A stretch of DNA of 64,000 nt from Closterium sp. Naga37s-1 (taxonomy: Eukaryota > Streptophyta > Zygnematophyceae > Desmidiales > Closteriaceae). Made by a program: the position numbers and the translations under genes. The stretch lies in assembly GCA_947471745.1 (NCBI GenBank), contig CANJKZ010000775.1, positions 379,501 through 443,500 on the forward strand, in the 5' to 3' direction. The notes under the pieces were generated by a model. That model ran no database searches. It saw nothing but the letters and a program-made list of their open reading frames with translations, and was not told the DNA's origin. This document shows, piece by piece, positions 55,301 through 64,000 of this stretch (position 1 is the first letter of the stretch; each line of letters begins with the position of its first letter).

Positions 55301-55536
55301 GTAAGAAGGGAATTGACACATGTGACTGATGTGCATCTGAGAATTCCAGTTCGCATGAACATCGAGAAGTTGCGCAAGGAACGGCCAGGACTGGTGGATG
55401 GTTCGGAATCTCGCAGAGGCACGCGCGAAACACATGCATGCCTGCTCCATGCGCTCGACCCACTTCCCCATCGCGCCGTCTCCCCTCCGCTCGCCTCAGT
55501 CTCACCTCTTCTAGCGAAACAGGCATTGTGATGCGA
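52377..55536 (-). CDS. PITP: Phosphatidylinositol-transfer protein, class I type, first exon not found
   Basis: PITPs bind and move single phosphatidylinositol or phosphatidylcholine molecules between membranes. Eight exons join in one frame (5' to 3'): 55536-55506, 55255-55015, 54741-54734, 54459-54388, 53853-53686, 53404-53309, 53019-52897, 52526-52377. The frame is RITMPVSLEE, YRIGQAYM..., VLK, CPYLTKFS..., ALGLSEEQ..., EACEPVMTAYKMVTVDAPYWGFG..., GERALFLEGHRKMYGWMDEW..., NLALNNKV... to a TAG stop. From the Met at 55526 it gives 292 aa. Family members carry about ten residues before this point, so a short upstream exon phased to complete the Phe of a KEFR-like start is expected; I could not find it. 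VTVDAPYWGFG is typical of plant PITPs. The acidic Lys/Glu-rich tail of about 49 residues is additional to the fold. Family call is firm; exon 1 and the microexon are less certain. Confidence 0.9.
52758..52833 (-). pseudogene. Shadow copy of the 3' end of PITP exon 52897-53019
   Basis: On the minus strand it reads DEWFELTMDDVRRIEKDSIEAMRN and a donor GTGGGT, 139 bp downstream of the true exon end at 52897 (DEWCELTMDDVRRIEKDNIEAMRK). It remains open and differs by only four residues, so it could in principle act as an alternative exon end. It is followed by intron sequence before the last exon. Confidence 0.9.
53020..53308. other. PITP intron with purine-rich repeat
   Basis: This intron contains GAGGGGAGGAGAGGAAAGGGA-like purine runs on the plus strand (about 53033-53150), meaning a strong polypyrimidine tract on the gene strand ahead of the exon ending at 52897. 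Nothing else is recognised. Confidence 0.6.
53938..54020 (-). pseudogene. Shadow copy of the 5' end of PITP exon 53686-53853
   Basis: The acceptor and the first 28 residues (ALGLSEEQVKQRKVERVDIASHERDMWT) are repeated 167 bp upstream of the true acceptor edge at 53853, with only silent changes over that length. The sequence then diverges into intron. A choice between two nearly identical acceptors must be made; only the one at 53853 continues through RLIAKSGVDPSK. Confidence 0.93.
54505..54545 (-). pseudogene. Degenerate shadow of PITP exon 54388-54459 start
   Basis: On the minus strand a stretch reading CIPYLTKFS resembles the true exon start CPYLTKFS, about 80 bp upstream of it. A further faint trace of the acceptor and first bases occurs near 54660-54675. 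Both are too altered to be functional. Confidence 0.65.
54734..54741 (-). other. Candidate 8-nt PITP microexon
   Basis: On the minus strand the sequence is an acceptor ATCAG, eight exon bases TGCTCAAG, then a donor GTATGT. Exon 55015-55255 ends one base into a codon and the exon starting at 54459 begins in phase 0, so exactly 3n+2 bases are needed between them. This segment supplies them and encodes V-L-K, giving RSKTVLKCPYLTKF, the pattern expected of the family at this point. Support is phase plus family fit; transcripts would settle it. Confidence 0.6.
54945..55030 (-). repeat. About 23-bp tandem copies of a PITP exon donor edge
   Basis: The end of exon 55015-55255, CGCAGCAAAACAG followed by GT, recurs at about 54945, 54968 and 54991 on the plus-strand coordinate, besides the true one at 55013. 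Spacing is 22-23 bp. Using any downstream donor would read through an in-frame TAG, so the first donor is the coding one although the last copy has the better donor sequence (GTGAGG). Confidence 0.75.
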
Positions 55537-57150
55537 CTGCGTTGATGAAAGAGTCGCCGTGCGACGTATGGTGCGCGCGACGGTAAGTAGATTCAAAATC
55601 CCAAGCAAGCATGCCCAAAGACAGGAACATTCACAACAAATCACGACAAAAAAGACGCAAAACGACGAATCACGGCCAGGGTCATAACCAGCCAATAAGG
55701 ACCACCACCAGACACGGTCACACCACCAGACACGGTCAAACACACGCGCACAACACCCAAAGGCAACAGAACACACACAGGAACACACGGGGAAAACATA
55801 TTGAGACAGAAAGAACGAAAATAAACACATCAGCATTTGATTAAGTGAGAACAAGGTAATAGGTTGAGATCGGTCCTTGCGAATTGCAACCGCATGTTCA
55901 GGTTGAGTTTGACGAAAGAAGAGAACCTACTATTCTGTTGATCGGACCATGGCTGCAATAAACTGCAGATTCCGCTACTCCAGCTGTTCAAAACCGCTGC
56001 TGCTGCTGCTGCTGCTGCTCTCCTCCTCCTCCTCCTGCTACAGGGATTGTCAGAGAATGTTTGAACAACAAAACGAAGTCCTACGAGACTCTATCTGATA
56101 GTCAACGGCTGCTGCAAGTCGCTGCAAGAGCCCAGATTAACGCCGCGAGAAGCGTCGCCAGTCTGTAGTGAGTCCGAGGCGAAGAGGTGGCATCAGGTAA
56201 GAGCCGACGACGATCTAAGTGAGGAGATTAAGATTTGCGGTCATAAGGCGCTCCAAAAGTTCGAGGTAAGGAAATGAAGAGATGCCGTCAGTCGCTCGGA
56301 GGCGAAGGAACTGGCGTGCACGAGAAAGCTTTTCAGAAGCACGTAAATCACGGGAAGCTGGTCGCTTTCAGACTAGGCGTCACTGGTCTCTAAACGTTGT
56401 TGTCCCAGCTTCGGTCTTTATTGTGGCTTCAGTTGCTGAAACGTCAGTGGACTGTCTCGGTTCTCATGATTTCTGGCTCAGGTCATACGCACTCACAAAC
56501 ACGCGGAATCCAGCAAGGTCGCATGTACGTAGGTGGAATGGAATGAAAACTGGATGTTCATGCTGCACGAGATCTGGGTGGTTCCTGAAACCAACTGATT
56601 GCTAGCGCGTTTCTCCGTGTTCCAGTGCGGTACTGACTGGTATTCCCAAGGACACAGGTCGGTGGAGGTGACGGTGGCGACTGGCTTCTTCAGCAGACGA
56701 CGTGTGCGACTGCCTGGGCGACTCCGTTGATTGATTGGCTCATGGGTCCAGAACCAACATCGGGTCGGAGCGCCAGAAGGACACCGTGTGCGACGAATAT
56801 TTCGTTGCGACGTGGAGGTTCCGAGGAGTCCTGCTTTAGAAACGCTAAAGATGAATTGCGCATCTACCGTATACTCTATTGTTTACGTATATTCCTTCAC
56901 AATCATAACTGGAAAAAATAAGTACCCTTACAATTTCAACACAAGAGAACAATTGCACAATTGGCATCTCTCCCGTACATTCTGTTACACGTTTCAGCAG
57001 ATATATTTCAGGAATAAGCCATCGCCTTCATAACTTTCTATAACAAGCTTGAAGCAATACCAAAACAAATGTCTGAAAAAGGCAACACTCGCAGTTTGCC
57101 GCATTGAAAAACATTTTGTTATCCGCGTACAGCTTTGAAGACAGCTCAAA
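55537..57150. other. Region upstream of PITP, no gene recognised
   Basis: This should include the PITP promoter, 5' UTR and its missing first exon. Visible features are an A/C-rich stretch (55610-55850) with the direct repeat ACCACCAGACACGGTCA at about 55708 and 55725, and a (CTG)8-(TCC)5 microsatellite at 55995-56037. A 49-codon plus-strand frame at 55949-56098 is mostly the Leu and Ser runs of this microsatellite. A 107-codon frame at 56282-56605 (start MPSVARRRRNW) resembles nothing I know. I do not call either as a gene. Confidence 0.5.
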
Positions 57151-57239
57151 CCCTTGCTAGAAAAGTGGGAGCGTCAGATGCCCAGCAGCCTAAATGAGGA
57201 AGCCAGAAGCCTTCTCCCGTTTTTTTTGGCAACACCATT

Positions 57240-57600
57240 CCTGCACACACCTTATCCCAACATATCAGTCTCTCCAATTACAACACGTAGAGTCACCTCC
57301 CATCCATCCTCTCCCCCTCCCTCAGTGTGGAGGTTTCAGACCACCTCTCTTCTTATCCCGCTCACCCACCTAAATTTCGTCCCTACCTCTCCTTAACCCA
57401 CCCACCCACCTTATTCTGCAGGCTTCAGTCCCCCCATCTCCTCTACCACTCACCCACCTTCCTCTGCAGGCTTCAGCCCGCTCTCTCATCATCCCACTCA
57501 CCCACCTTCAGGAGGTTTCACGCCCCTCTCCTCATCCCACTCACCTGTTGAAATTTCTCCAACATCACCCACCTTCCCCTGCATGCTTCAGGCCCCATAT
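57240..57600. repeat. Degenerate C/T-rich tandem repeat
   Basis: Units of roughly 50-57 bp repeat the theme CACTCACCCACCTTCCTCTGCAGGCTTCAG. Good matches start near 57405, 57460, 57505 and 57560, and more decayed ones near 57290 and 57340. No gene is seen. Confidence 0.65.
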
Positions 57601-57789
57601 CTCATGCAATGCAACAGGTGGCATCAGTGCCATATAGCTCATCATGTGCCACCATGCATACATGTTCTTCCACCAACCCCACTGCCTCTCACCACCATCA
57701 CCACCCGACCCACCCAGCCCCTCCCATCCTCACCTTCCAGCAGTAGGATTAGCAGACAGCCCACTCCCCTTCGAGAACAGCACCCCCAG

Positions 57790-57960
57790 GGGCTGTGACT
57801 TGTGGGTCAAGGTGTGGCAGTGAAAAACCGCTACCAGCCCAAGACTCGAATCTCACCCCCGACGTAGCTAGAGCTGACGCGAACCAGAGTCGCCGGCCGG
57901 TCGACTCTGACGGTGTCCATTAAGCCTTAAACGCCGGATCGGTTACTTGAGCACCGAATG
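57790..57960. other. Unclassified low-repeat segment with strong hairpin
   Basis: This segment differs from the C/T-rich sequence around it. It contains a near-perfect palindrome at 57885-57909 (CAGAGTCG, CCGGCCGG, T, CGACTCTG). On the minus strand GATTCGAGTCT resembles a tRNA B box, but no cloverleaf can be drawn. It might be a decayed SINE or the end of another mobile element. Confidence 0.35.
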
Positions 57961-58099
57961 CCGTGCCGCGAAGATTCCACCAACCACACACCCAAACCAC
58001 AAGCCACAACTCCAGAGGATGCTGCCCCTAAGGCAGTGAACTCCCCACTTACTCCCATGCTTCCCCCACCCACCCACACCACTCTTCACCCCCATGCCT

Positions 58100-60320
58100 A
58101 CTTACCTGTACCTACCACAGCCGTGCAGAGCAGAGCGCCATGATGCTTGAGGCTGTTGGGAAGTGGGAGTGGGGGATTAAAAAGGAAGGGTGCTGCTGGG
58201 AGGGAGGGGAAGAGGGAGAGAGGAGGAGGGGAGTAAGAGGCTGTCCTTCACTCTCCTGGCCTTCCTCCAGTGCTCCCACCTTCAGCCTGCAAGAGGAAGA
58301 GGGAGGAGAAAGAGAGGGAGGGGATGAAAACATACCTTACCTGTACCGTACCTCACCTTACCACACCTCCATCACGACTACTCCTATCCTGGGTTGCCCT
58401 CTAACCCTCCACCCCCCACCGCTGCACGTCTGCTTCTGCTGCTGCAACTGCTGCTGCCGGTCTGCTTCACAGCTACATCTGCTGCACTCTTCGCTTGATG
58501 CTGAGTGACCTGGTAGCGGGGAGAGTGAGAGAGGAGAGGGGCACAGGAGAGGAGGGGCAGGAGGAGAAGTGAGTTTCAAGACAGACACGGATGCGAAACT
58601 GAATAAAACAAGTATGAGCATGCAAAACGTTAAGACAGATGCAGCAGCGATGAACTTGAGGGGTAAAGTGATAAGGCCAGGGAGGAAGCTAACGTACCTT
58701 GAGAGGCCAAGCCCATCCCCATACTCTCCCTCGTGGCAGCTGCTGTCGCCCTCCTAGCCCCCATCCTCTGTGACCGCCGGGACCGCTGCTGCTGCAACTG
58801 CTGCTGCCAGTCTGCTTTTCAGCTACCTCTGCTGCATCCTTCCCTTGACGCTGATGCTGGGGAGAGAGGGAGGGGAGGGGGGGCACAGGAGAAGAGGGGC
58901 AGGAGAAGTGCTGAGTTGTCAGAAAGGCACTAAAGACGAAACTGAATAAGACAGAGACCAGCATGCAAAACGTGAAGAGAGAGCAACACCAATGATGAAC
59001 TTGAGGGGGAGAGAGATGAGACCAGTGAGGAAGCTAACGTACCTTGAGAGGCCAAGCCCAACCCCATACTCTCCCTCGTGGCAGCTGCAGTACTGTCGCC
59101 CTCTTAGCCTCCACCGTTGATTCTGCTGCTGCAACTGCTGCTGCCGGTCTGCTTCTCAGCTACCTATGCTGCACGCTTCTCTTGATGCTGATTCACCTGG
59201 TGGCGGGGAGAGAGGAGGGAGGAGAGACCAGGAGAGAGGGACAGGAGGGGAGGAGTGGTAAGCTGGCAGAAAGACACAGAGGAAGAAATGACTGAATGTG
59301 ACCTATACATGTGAAACGTGAAGCGAGAGCAACATCAGCAATAAACTTGCAGTGCTGTCGCCCTCCCAGCCTCCCCGCGTCCCTGCACGGCCACCGGGGA
59401 GGGACGCGAGGTAGCGTCAGTGTTGACCCCCGCGCCCCTCCCCTCCACCTGCAAAGGCACAAGCAGAGCTGGTGAGTGGAGAGCGAGGGGATGAACGGTG
59501 GTGTTGCAGCAGAGACAGCACATTCCACAAGAGAAGTGAGGGGAGGGGCCACTGGTGGAGGCGCCGCAACAAGCCGTAGACCCCCAGGGGCACCTGAGAG
59601 GCTGAACCTGGGGGGCTGTAAGAACCTAGAAAAGGGGAACCTGAGGGCAAACCTGGACTGTGGGGGAGGGGTCTAAAGCTTGAGAGCGGGCCCAACCAGT
59701 GGCGAGATTTCAAAGAGCAAACTGAAGCACATGCAGAACAAGCAAAGCGAAATACAGCAATGAGCAGCAAAGGCAGGGCCAGGAAGGAGAAGTACTTAAC
59801 TGAAAAGCTGCAGAGCTGTTGCCGGCCTTCCTCCTCCCAGCCTCCCCGTGTGCGTCCCTGCACGGCCACCGGGGAGGGACGTGAGGTAGCGTCGGTGTTG
59901 GCCCCCACGCCCCTCCCCTCCACCTGCCACGCACACACGCGGCTGAGGTCAGGTCGCATGGCATGGCCGGCAGCACAAGGCACACACGGGGAAGAGGCAG
60001 GTCGGGAAGAAAAAGCGAGGGGCCACTGATGCAGGCACGACAACAAGCCACAGACGCCAAGGGAACCTGAGGGACTGTAAGGCGGGCTTAACCTGAGGGG
60101 TGTACCTGCACCTGAGGGGATTACCTGAAGTAAAGGGGTCTGTGGCATGCGAATCGGGCCCAACCAGTGGCATTGTTTCAAGGGGAAGGATGCGAACGCA
60201 CATGCAAAAAGGAAGTAGCAGCAATGAAGAAAAGGGCGAGAGCATGGAGGAAGGGGCACTTAGCTCAAGGCGTGAGACCGAGCTCAAGGCAGGTGAAGGC
60301 GCAGCAGGTGGCTCTCAGGT
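58100..60320. repeat. Tandem or interspersed repeat, about 345-bp and 474-bp units
   Basis: A motif with GCTGCAACTGCTGCTGCC and CAGCTACCTCTGCTGCA recurs at 58441, 58791 and 59128. A second motif, GTACCTTGAGAGGCCAAG, recurs at 58694 and 59039 (345 bp). A third, CCCTGCACGGCCACCGGG with a following GGTAGCGTC, recurs at 59381 and 59855 (474 bp). The copies look like exon-and-intron fragments of an unknown gene on the minus strand, with splice-like edges, but no continuous protein can be built. Open frames here are short and low-complexity. Confidence 0.75.
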
Positions 60321-60479
60321 GGGAGACGCAGAGAGCGCTGTGTGTGGGCCCGAAATCGCAGGTGGCGAGAGTGGTTCAGGCGCCACCAGCGTGGCAGTCG
60401 TCCAGGGGGGGTTGGGAACGGCGTGACGCACGGCGGCCTGCAGTGGGTGGAAAGACGCGGCCACAGCGTGCGTTAGGGA

Positions 60480-60785
60480 AGTAGCTCGCGAAATGGACCG
60501 TGATACGAAATCGATGTGCGAAATCAGATCGCGAAATTGAAAATCGGGATCTATTCGCGGATTTGAAAGATTTGGGAGATTGAAACGCGAAATCGATCGG
60601 TGAATACGTTCTTCACGAGTGAAGCGCAAAACGAAAAAGCGAATTCGAGAAATGAGACATACCAAATCAATTTGCGAATTTGACTCCCTACAGAAATACC
60701 TGCGCCGATCGGAACTCGCACGACCTCGCCGAAATCGAACGTACTCGCCAAATCGCACGTGGTCTGCCGAAATCGCACGGACAGC
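60480..60785. repeat. Patch of degenerate GCGAAAT(C) motifs
   Basis: GCGAAAT, CGAAATCG and close relatives recur many times over 300 bp (for example near 60487, 60505, 60516, 60530, 60586, 60737, 60749, 60767) at irregular spacing, unlike the rest of the window. I see no gene here. Confidence 0.6.
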
Positions 60786-61027
60786 CAGATAGCGATGGTG
60801 GTTCGCATGACATGTCGCCTCCGCACGGACAAACCTGCAACATGCGACCAGCATGCAGTCGTCACGTCAGACGCGCCACTGACCAATCTCGCGTGTGCTA
60901 AAACGAAACCATGTTACACCGAATATGACTCGGATACGTGAAAAAACAAGCACACGCACTCAATTTTACCTCATATAGAAAAGTCGTCATCCCGCACTTG
61001 TTCTCCATGGTAAAAGTTAAAATCGCC

Positions 61028-61125
61028 AGAGTTTCGACGCTTCATGACGCCAACACCTGATTTTCTCTTTCCGTACACGCAGCTTCTACGATAAAAGCAG
61101 AGAGTTTCGACGCTTCATTACGCCT
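61028..61125. repeat. 73-bp direct repeat
   Basis: AGAGTTTCGACGCTTCAT followed by (G/T)ACGCC occurs at 61028 and 61101. Confidence 0.85.
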
Positions 61126-61774
61126 CCATCATCTATTCGGAATAAGCTTCGCTAGCAGCTCGTCTTTTCGAAGTCGCAGCAGCTCTAAGAAAACTAGCAG
61201 AAGAAGGCGAGAGAAAATGAGAGCAAGAGGCGAAACCGCTGCAAAATCCGAGGCTCAGCTGAGAATGAGGCGATTTTTCGATGGTCACGTTGGAATGTGG
61301 CGGGGATTTCACCAACTGCCTCTCCTCTCCTCTCCTCACAACAACCCTCTTCAGATGTACTGTCCAGAATCACTGGATTGACTGAAACTCGCTTGGTACC
61401 TCAGATCGTAGCCGTAGGTTCAGACCTTTCGCGTGTTTCGTCACGGCAACCCTAAGCAGTTCCTCGGGTTTTCAGCTTAGCAGGGAGGGGTATCCCGGCC
61501 CCTCCGCTTTCAGATTAGGGGTAGCGCTTTCTGCGCACAGTTTCCGCTAAAGTCTGGGCTAGGGGGGGAGAGTTATTGTTCAGATTAGGGTATCGAGCTC
61601 TCAATGAGCCACGTTTCCCAGTTCTCACAGAGAGCTCACTGTTGGTGTTCAATCACAGATTCTCCACTGCTCTGGTTTGTCGTTTCTACTCAATATATTA
61701 CACTCGAAATACCCCAACGGACACGCGAGCAAAAAAAATAAACCCCAGTCGGGAAGGCATCCGGCCAGGGAGGC

Positions 61775-61815
61775 ATCAACCCTAAACACCTTGTGGCATG
61801 GTGTTTAGGGTTGAT
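61775..61815. repeat. 16-bp perfect hairpin where arms A and B meet
   Basis: ATCAACCCTAAACACC, a 9-base spacer TTGTGGCAT, then the exact complement GGTGTTTAGGGTTGAT. The stem contains AACCCTAAA, the plant telomere-like box. Confidence 0.95.
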
Positions 61816-62261
61816 ACCTCCCTCGGACGCATTTTAGGGAGGAATCAACCCTAAACACGGGACCCCTCTTTCTTGCTAGGGTTGATGCCTCCCGAGTCGC
61901 ACCCCTTCCCGGTTGGGTTTATTTTGTTTCGGTCAGGAAGGGTGCACATATTCTCAGGGTTTCGGGTGCAATGTAATTTGGACGAGAAAAAAAAAACAAC
62001 AATGGCCACACAGCTTTGGGAACAGTGAGCTGACGAGCTAGCCTGGATTCGGTAGAAAAGACAAACAAGCGCAGTGCAGAATCTGAGATTGTAGAGCTGT
62101 GTAGGACTAACCACGTGGCTCATTGAGAGCTCGACTCCCTAACCTGAACAATAACCCTCCCCCCCTAGCCCAGACTTTTGTGGAAACTGTGCGCAGTTTG
62201 CGCTGTCCGTACCCTGAAAGCGGAAGGGTCCAGATACATGTCCCCGCTAAGCTGAAAACCC

Positions 62262-62794
62262 GTGTCAGAGAGTGGATGGCGTCAACAACAGATCTCAGCC
62301 CAAGCTGCTTCCCTAGATATTGTATCCACGGCAATGATTCACTTCGCTCCTAGTGGTTGGAACCACAACTTCAAATTCAAACCATTGGGCTTGCCGCGCT
62401 GTAAACTGACACGACGACTCTACGGCTCCAGATGAGCGGACAATCGACGGTTCCTAGGTCACGTAGTTCCAACGCCCACCAGCGAAATCCCGCAACTCCC
62501 GCCATTGTTAACGGAATCTCGCTGGAAAAGTCGGTGTTCGTCGACTCCCGTAGCCGCTGAGGTGAAAGGAGGCGACAAGCGAACGGCGTAGAGTTGGCAG
62601 TTAACTTTTCCCTTCCCTGACCGGCAGATTCATGTGCCACGCGGACGATTTTCAACCAGCCACTGAATAGGACTCTCGAATATCCTGTCATGGACAAACA
62701 AATAAGCCTGACCGGACCAACCGGTTGCAGCCAATGTCACTGTTCGTCGCAACCACAACGCAGCCAGCTTAGCTTGTCGGCCAACGAGGAACTG
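62262..62794. other. Unique centre of the inverted-repeat element
   Basis: This 533-bp segment lies between arms B and C. A 106-codon minus-strand frame (62697-62377, start MSMTGYSRVLFSGW) is the longest and has no recognisable domain. No RNA gene is seen. Confidence 0.5.
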
Positions 62795-63283
62795 GGGTTT
62801 TCAGCTTAGCGGGGACATGTATCTGGACCCTTCCGCTTTCAGGGTACGGACAGCGCAAACTGCGCACAGTTTCCACAAAAGTCTGGGCTAGGGGGGGAGG
62901 GTTATTGTTCAGGTTAGGGAGTCGAGCTCTCAATGAGCCACGTGGTTAGTCCTACACAGCTCTCTCACTGTACATCTACAATCTCAGATTCTGCACTGCG
63001 CTTGTTTGTCTTTTCTACCGAATCCAGGCTAGCTCGTCAGCTCACTGTTCCCAAAGCTGTGTGGCCATTGTTGTTTTTTTTGTTCTCGTCCAAATTACAT
63101 TGCACCCGAAACCCTGAGAATATGTGCACCCTTCCTGACCGAAACAAAATAAACCCAATCGGGAAGGGGTGCGACTCGGGAGGCATCAACCCTAGCAAGA
63201 AAGAGGGGTCCCGTGTTTAGGGTTGATTCCTCCCTAAAATGCGTCCGAGGGAGGTATCAACCCTAAACACCATGCCACAAGGT

Positions 63284-64000
63284 TTGGGGCAAACTGACGA
63301 ACATTGCGAAACCTCTCTGTTTCGCACCTATGCTGTTACTCGTCGTTTATTTGGCTGTACCACTGATCTTCTGACACTTGCTGCATTCAATGGTCTGAAC
63401 ACATATCCTTCAAATAATCGAAACAAGTACAGTGAGTTCCACGTACACCAGGAATAAAATACTTAACACAGAAAATTCCGCATCACAAATATTATTGCTT
63501 GTCATGTCTTGGTAACTCATTTAACCACGAGCTAATCTTACCAGTCCCAGTTCCTTGCATTTTCTTACCCCACAACTATATCGCTATGTGATCATGTTTG
63601 CATTGCAACCTCTTCCATATAAACAAAGAAAAATACTTGTATCTCAAGCATTGAAATGCGTTGTCAGTATTAACACGGCAGACTTATGACGATTATTATA
63701 TCTACACTTTTCAAAGTGTGGTAGTGTGGTCAATGGATACAGAACATTGCCACTCGAACCAAAACATTGCCTAACGAATGCATGCACACACAGTGCGCAC
63801 ATGCACGCACACAGGTATGCTCAAGTGCAAACATGCATGCTTGGTGTACTCATGCATGCATGGAACTACCACTAAGAAATCTCGGTACACTGTTGTACAT
63901 CTTGCCACTCGCACCACTCAGTGACACTCAACCACTCTCTCACCACCCACTCATGTCCAGTCTCATTCCTAACTCGCCACACACACTTGCACCACTCACT
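63284..64000. other. AT-richer flank with CA/CATG microsatellite
   Basis: No gene is recognised. A degenerate CA-repeat with CATGCATG runs lies at about 63779-63865, followed by CACTC-type repeats up to the end of the window. Confidence 0.6.

Larger units (their letters stand above)
61466..63283. mobile_element. Composite inverted-repeat element (three arms)
   Basis: Three related arms are present. Arm A (61466-61790) and arm C (62795-63283) are direct; arm B (61788-62261) is inverted. Each begins GGGTTTTCAGCTTAGC and ends ATCAACCCTAAACACC. B and C are nearly identical except for an 18-bp insertion in C near 62961-62978; A is shorter and more diverged. B and C flank a 533-bp unique centre. 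The layout fits a foldback or MITE-like element, or solo terminal repeats in opposite orientation. No transposase, reverse transcriptase or clear target-site duplication is seen. Confidence 0.75.

Noticed and set aside
55246-55854. 202-codon minus-strand frame rich in Cys and Phe
   Set aside because: It covers the PITP exon 55506-55536 in the wrong frame and extends through TG-rich upstream DNA; no domain is recognisable.
55949-56098. 49-codon frame with eight Leu and five Ser in a row
   Set aside because: The hydrophobic run is the translation of a CTG/TCC microsatellite; there is no supporting homology.
57800-57880. tRNA gene or tRNA-derived SINE
   Set aside because: A B-box-like GATTCGAGTCT exists on the minus strand, but the only A-box-like word is six bases away and no cloverleaf forms.
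61466-63283. LTR retrotransposon
   Set aside because: The long arms are inverted, not direct, for the best pair, the interior is only 533 bp, and no gag, reverse transcriptase, integrase or primer-binding site is visible.

Overview
The window looks like nuclear DNA of a GC-rich green plant or alga. It carries a plastid-type K+/H+ antiporter of the KEA1/KEA2 class with a long N-terminal coiled coil, a plant-type phosphatidylinositol-transfer protein and an elongin-B-like protein. All three are interrupted by many short GT-AG introns. Pyrimidine-rich introns and a conserved plant-like sequence suggest a streptophyte alga or bryophyte (a zygnematophyte is my guess, not shown by the data). TGTAA-type poly(A) signals follow both complete 3' ends.

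Layout. Bases 1-40916 are one uninterrupted minisatellite of a 13-bp monomer (GAGGTGCAGGTTT) and a 12-bp relative (GACGTCAGGTTT), roughly 3,200 copies, with nested higher-order duplications. From 40993 to 50025 on the minus strand lies the KEA gene. I could resolve 18 exons that join in one frame (3,633 nt, 1,211 codons), but the gene stops at a clean phase-0 splice donor inside its nucleotide-binding domain, 77 bp from the satellite. Either the satellite sits in a giant KEA intron or the gene has been cut. A divergent 1.1-kb spacer separates KEA from an elongin-B-like gene (51161-52064, plus, 3 exons, 98 aa). This converges on a PITP gene (52377-55536, minus, 8 resolved exons including an apparent 8-nt microexon, first coding exon not found). 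From 55.5 kb to the end no gene is recognised. That part holds degenerate tandem repeats (57.2-57.6 kb, 58.1-60.3 kb with a unit of about 345 bp), a GCGAAAT-rich patch, and a composite inverted-repeat element at 61.47-63.28 kb.

The most unusual theme is duplication. At least ten exons across all three genes have damaged partial copies (here called shadow exons) of one exon edge plus its splice site in the adjacent intron, mostly 80-230 bp away and in some cases in tandem series. Two such duplications have a GGCGCC-centred palindrome exactly at the junction, and a third palindrome follows a short intronic duplication. The half-site of this palindrome resembles the satellite monomer. The window therefore reads as a genome with very active local tandem duplication acting from 12 bp to several kb. 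The three genes share no obvious pathway.
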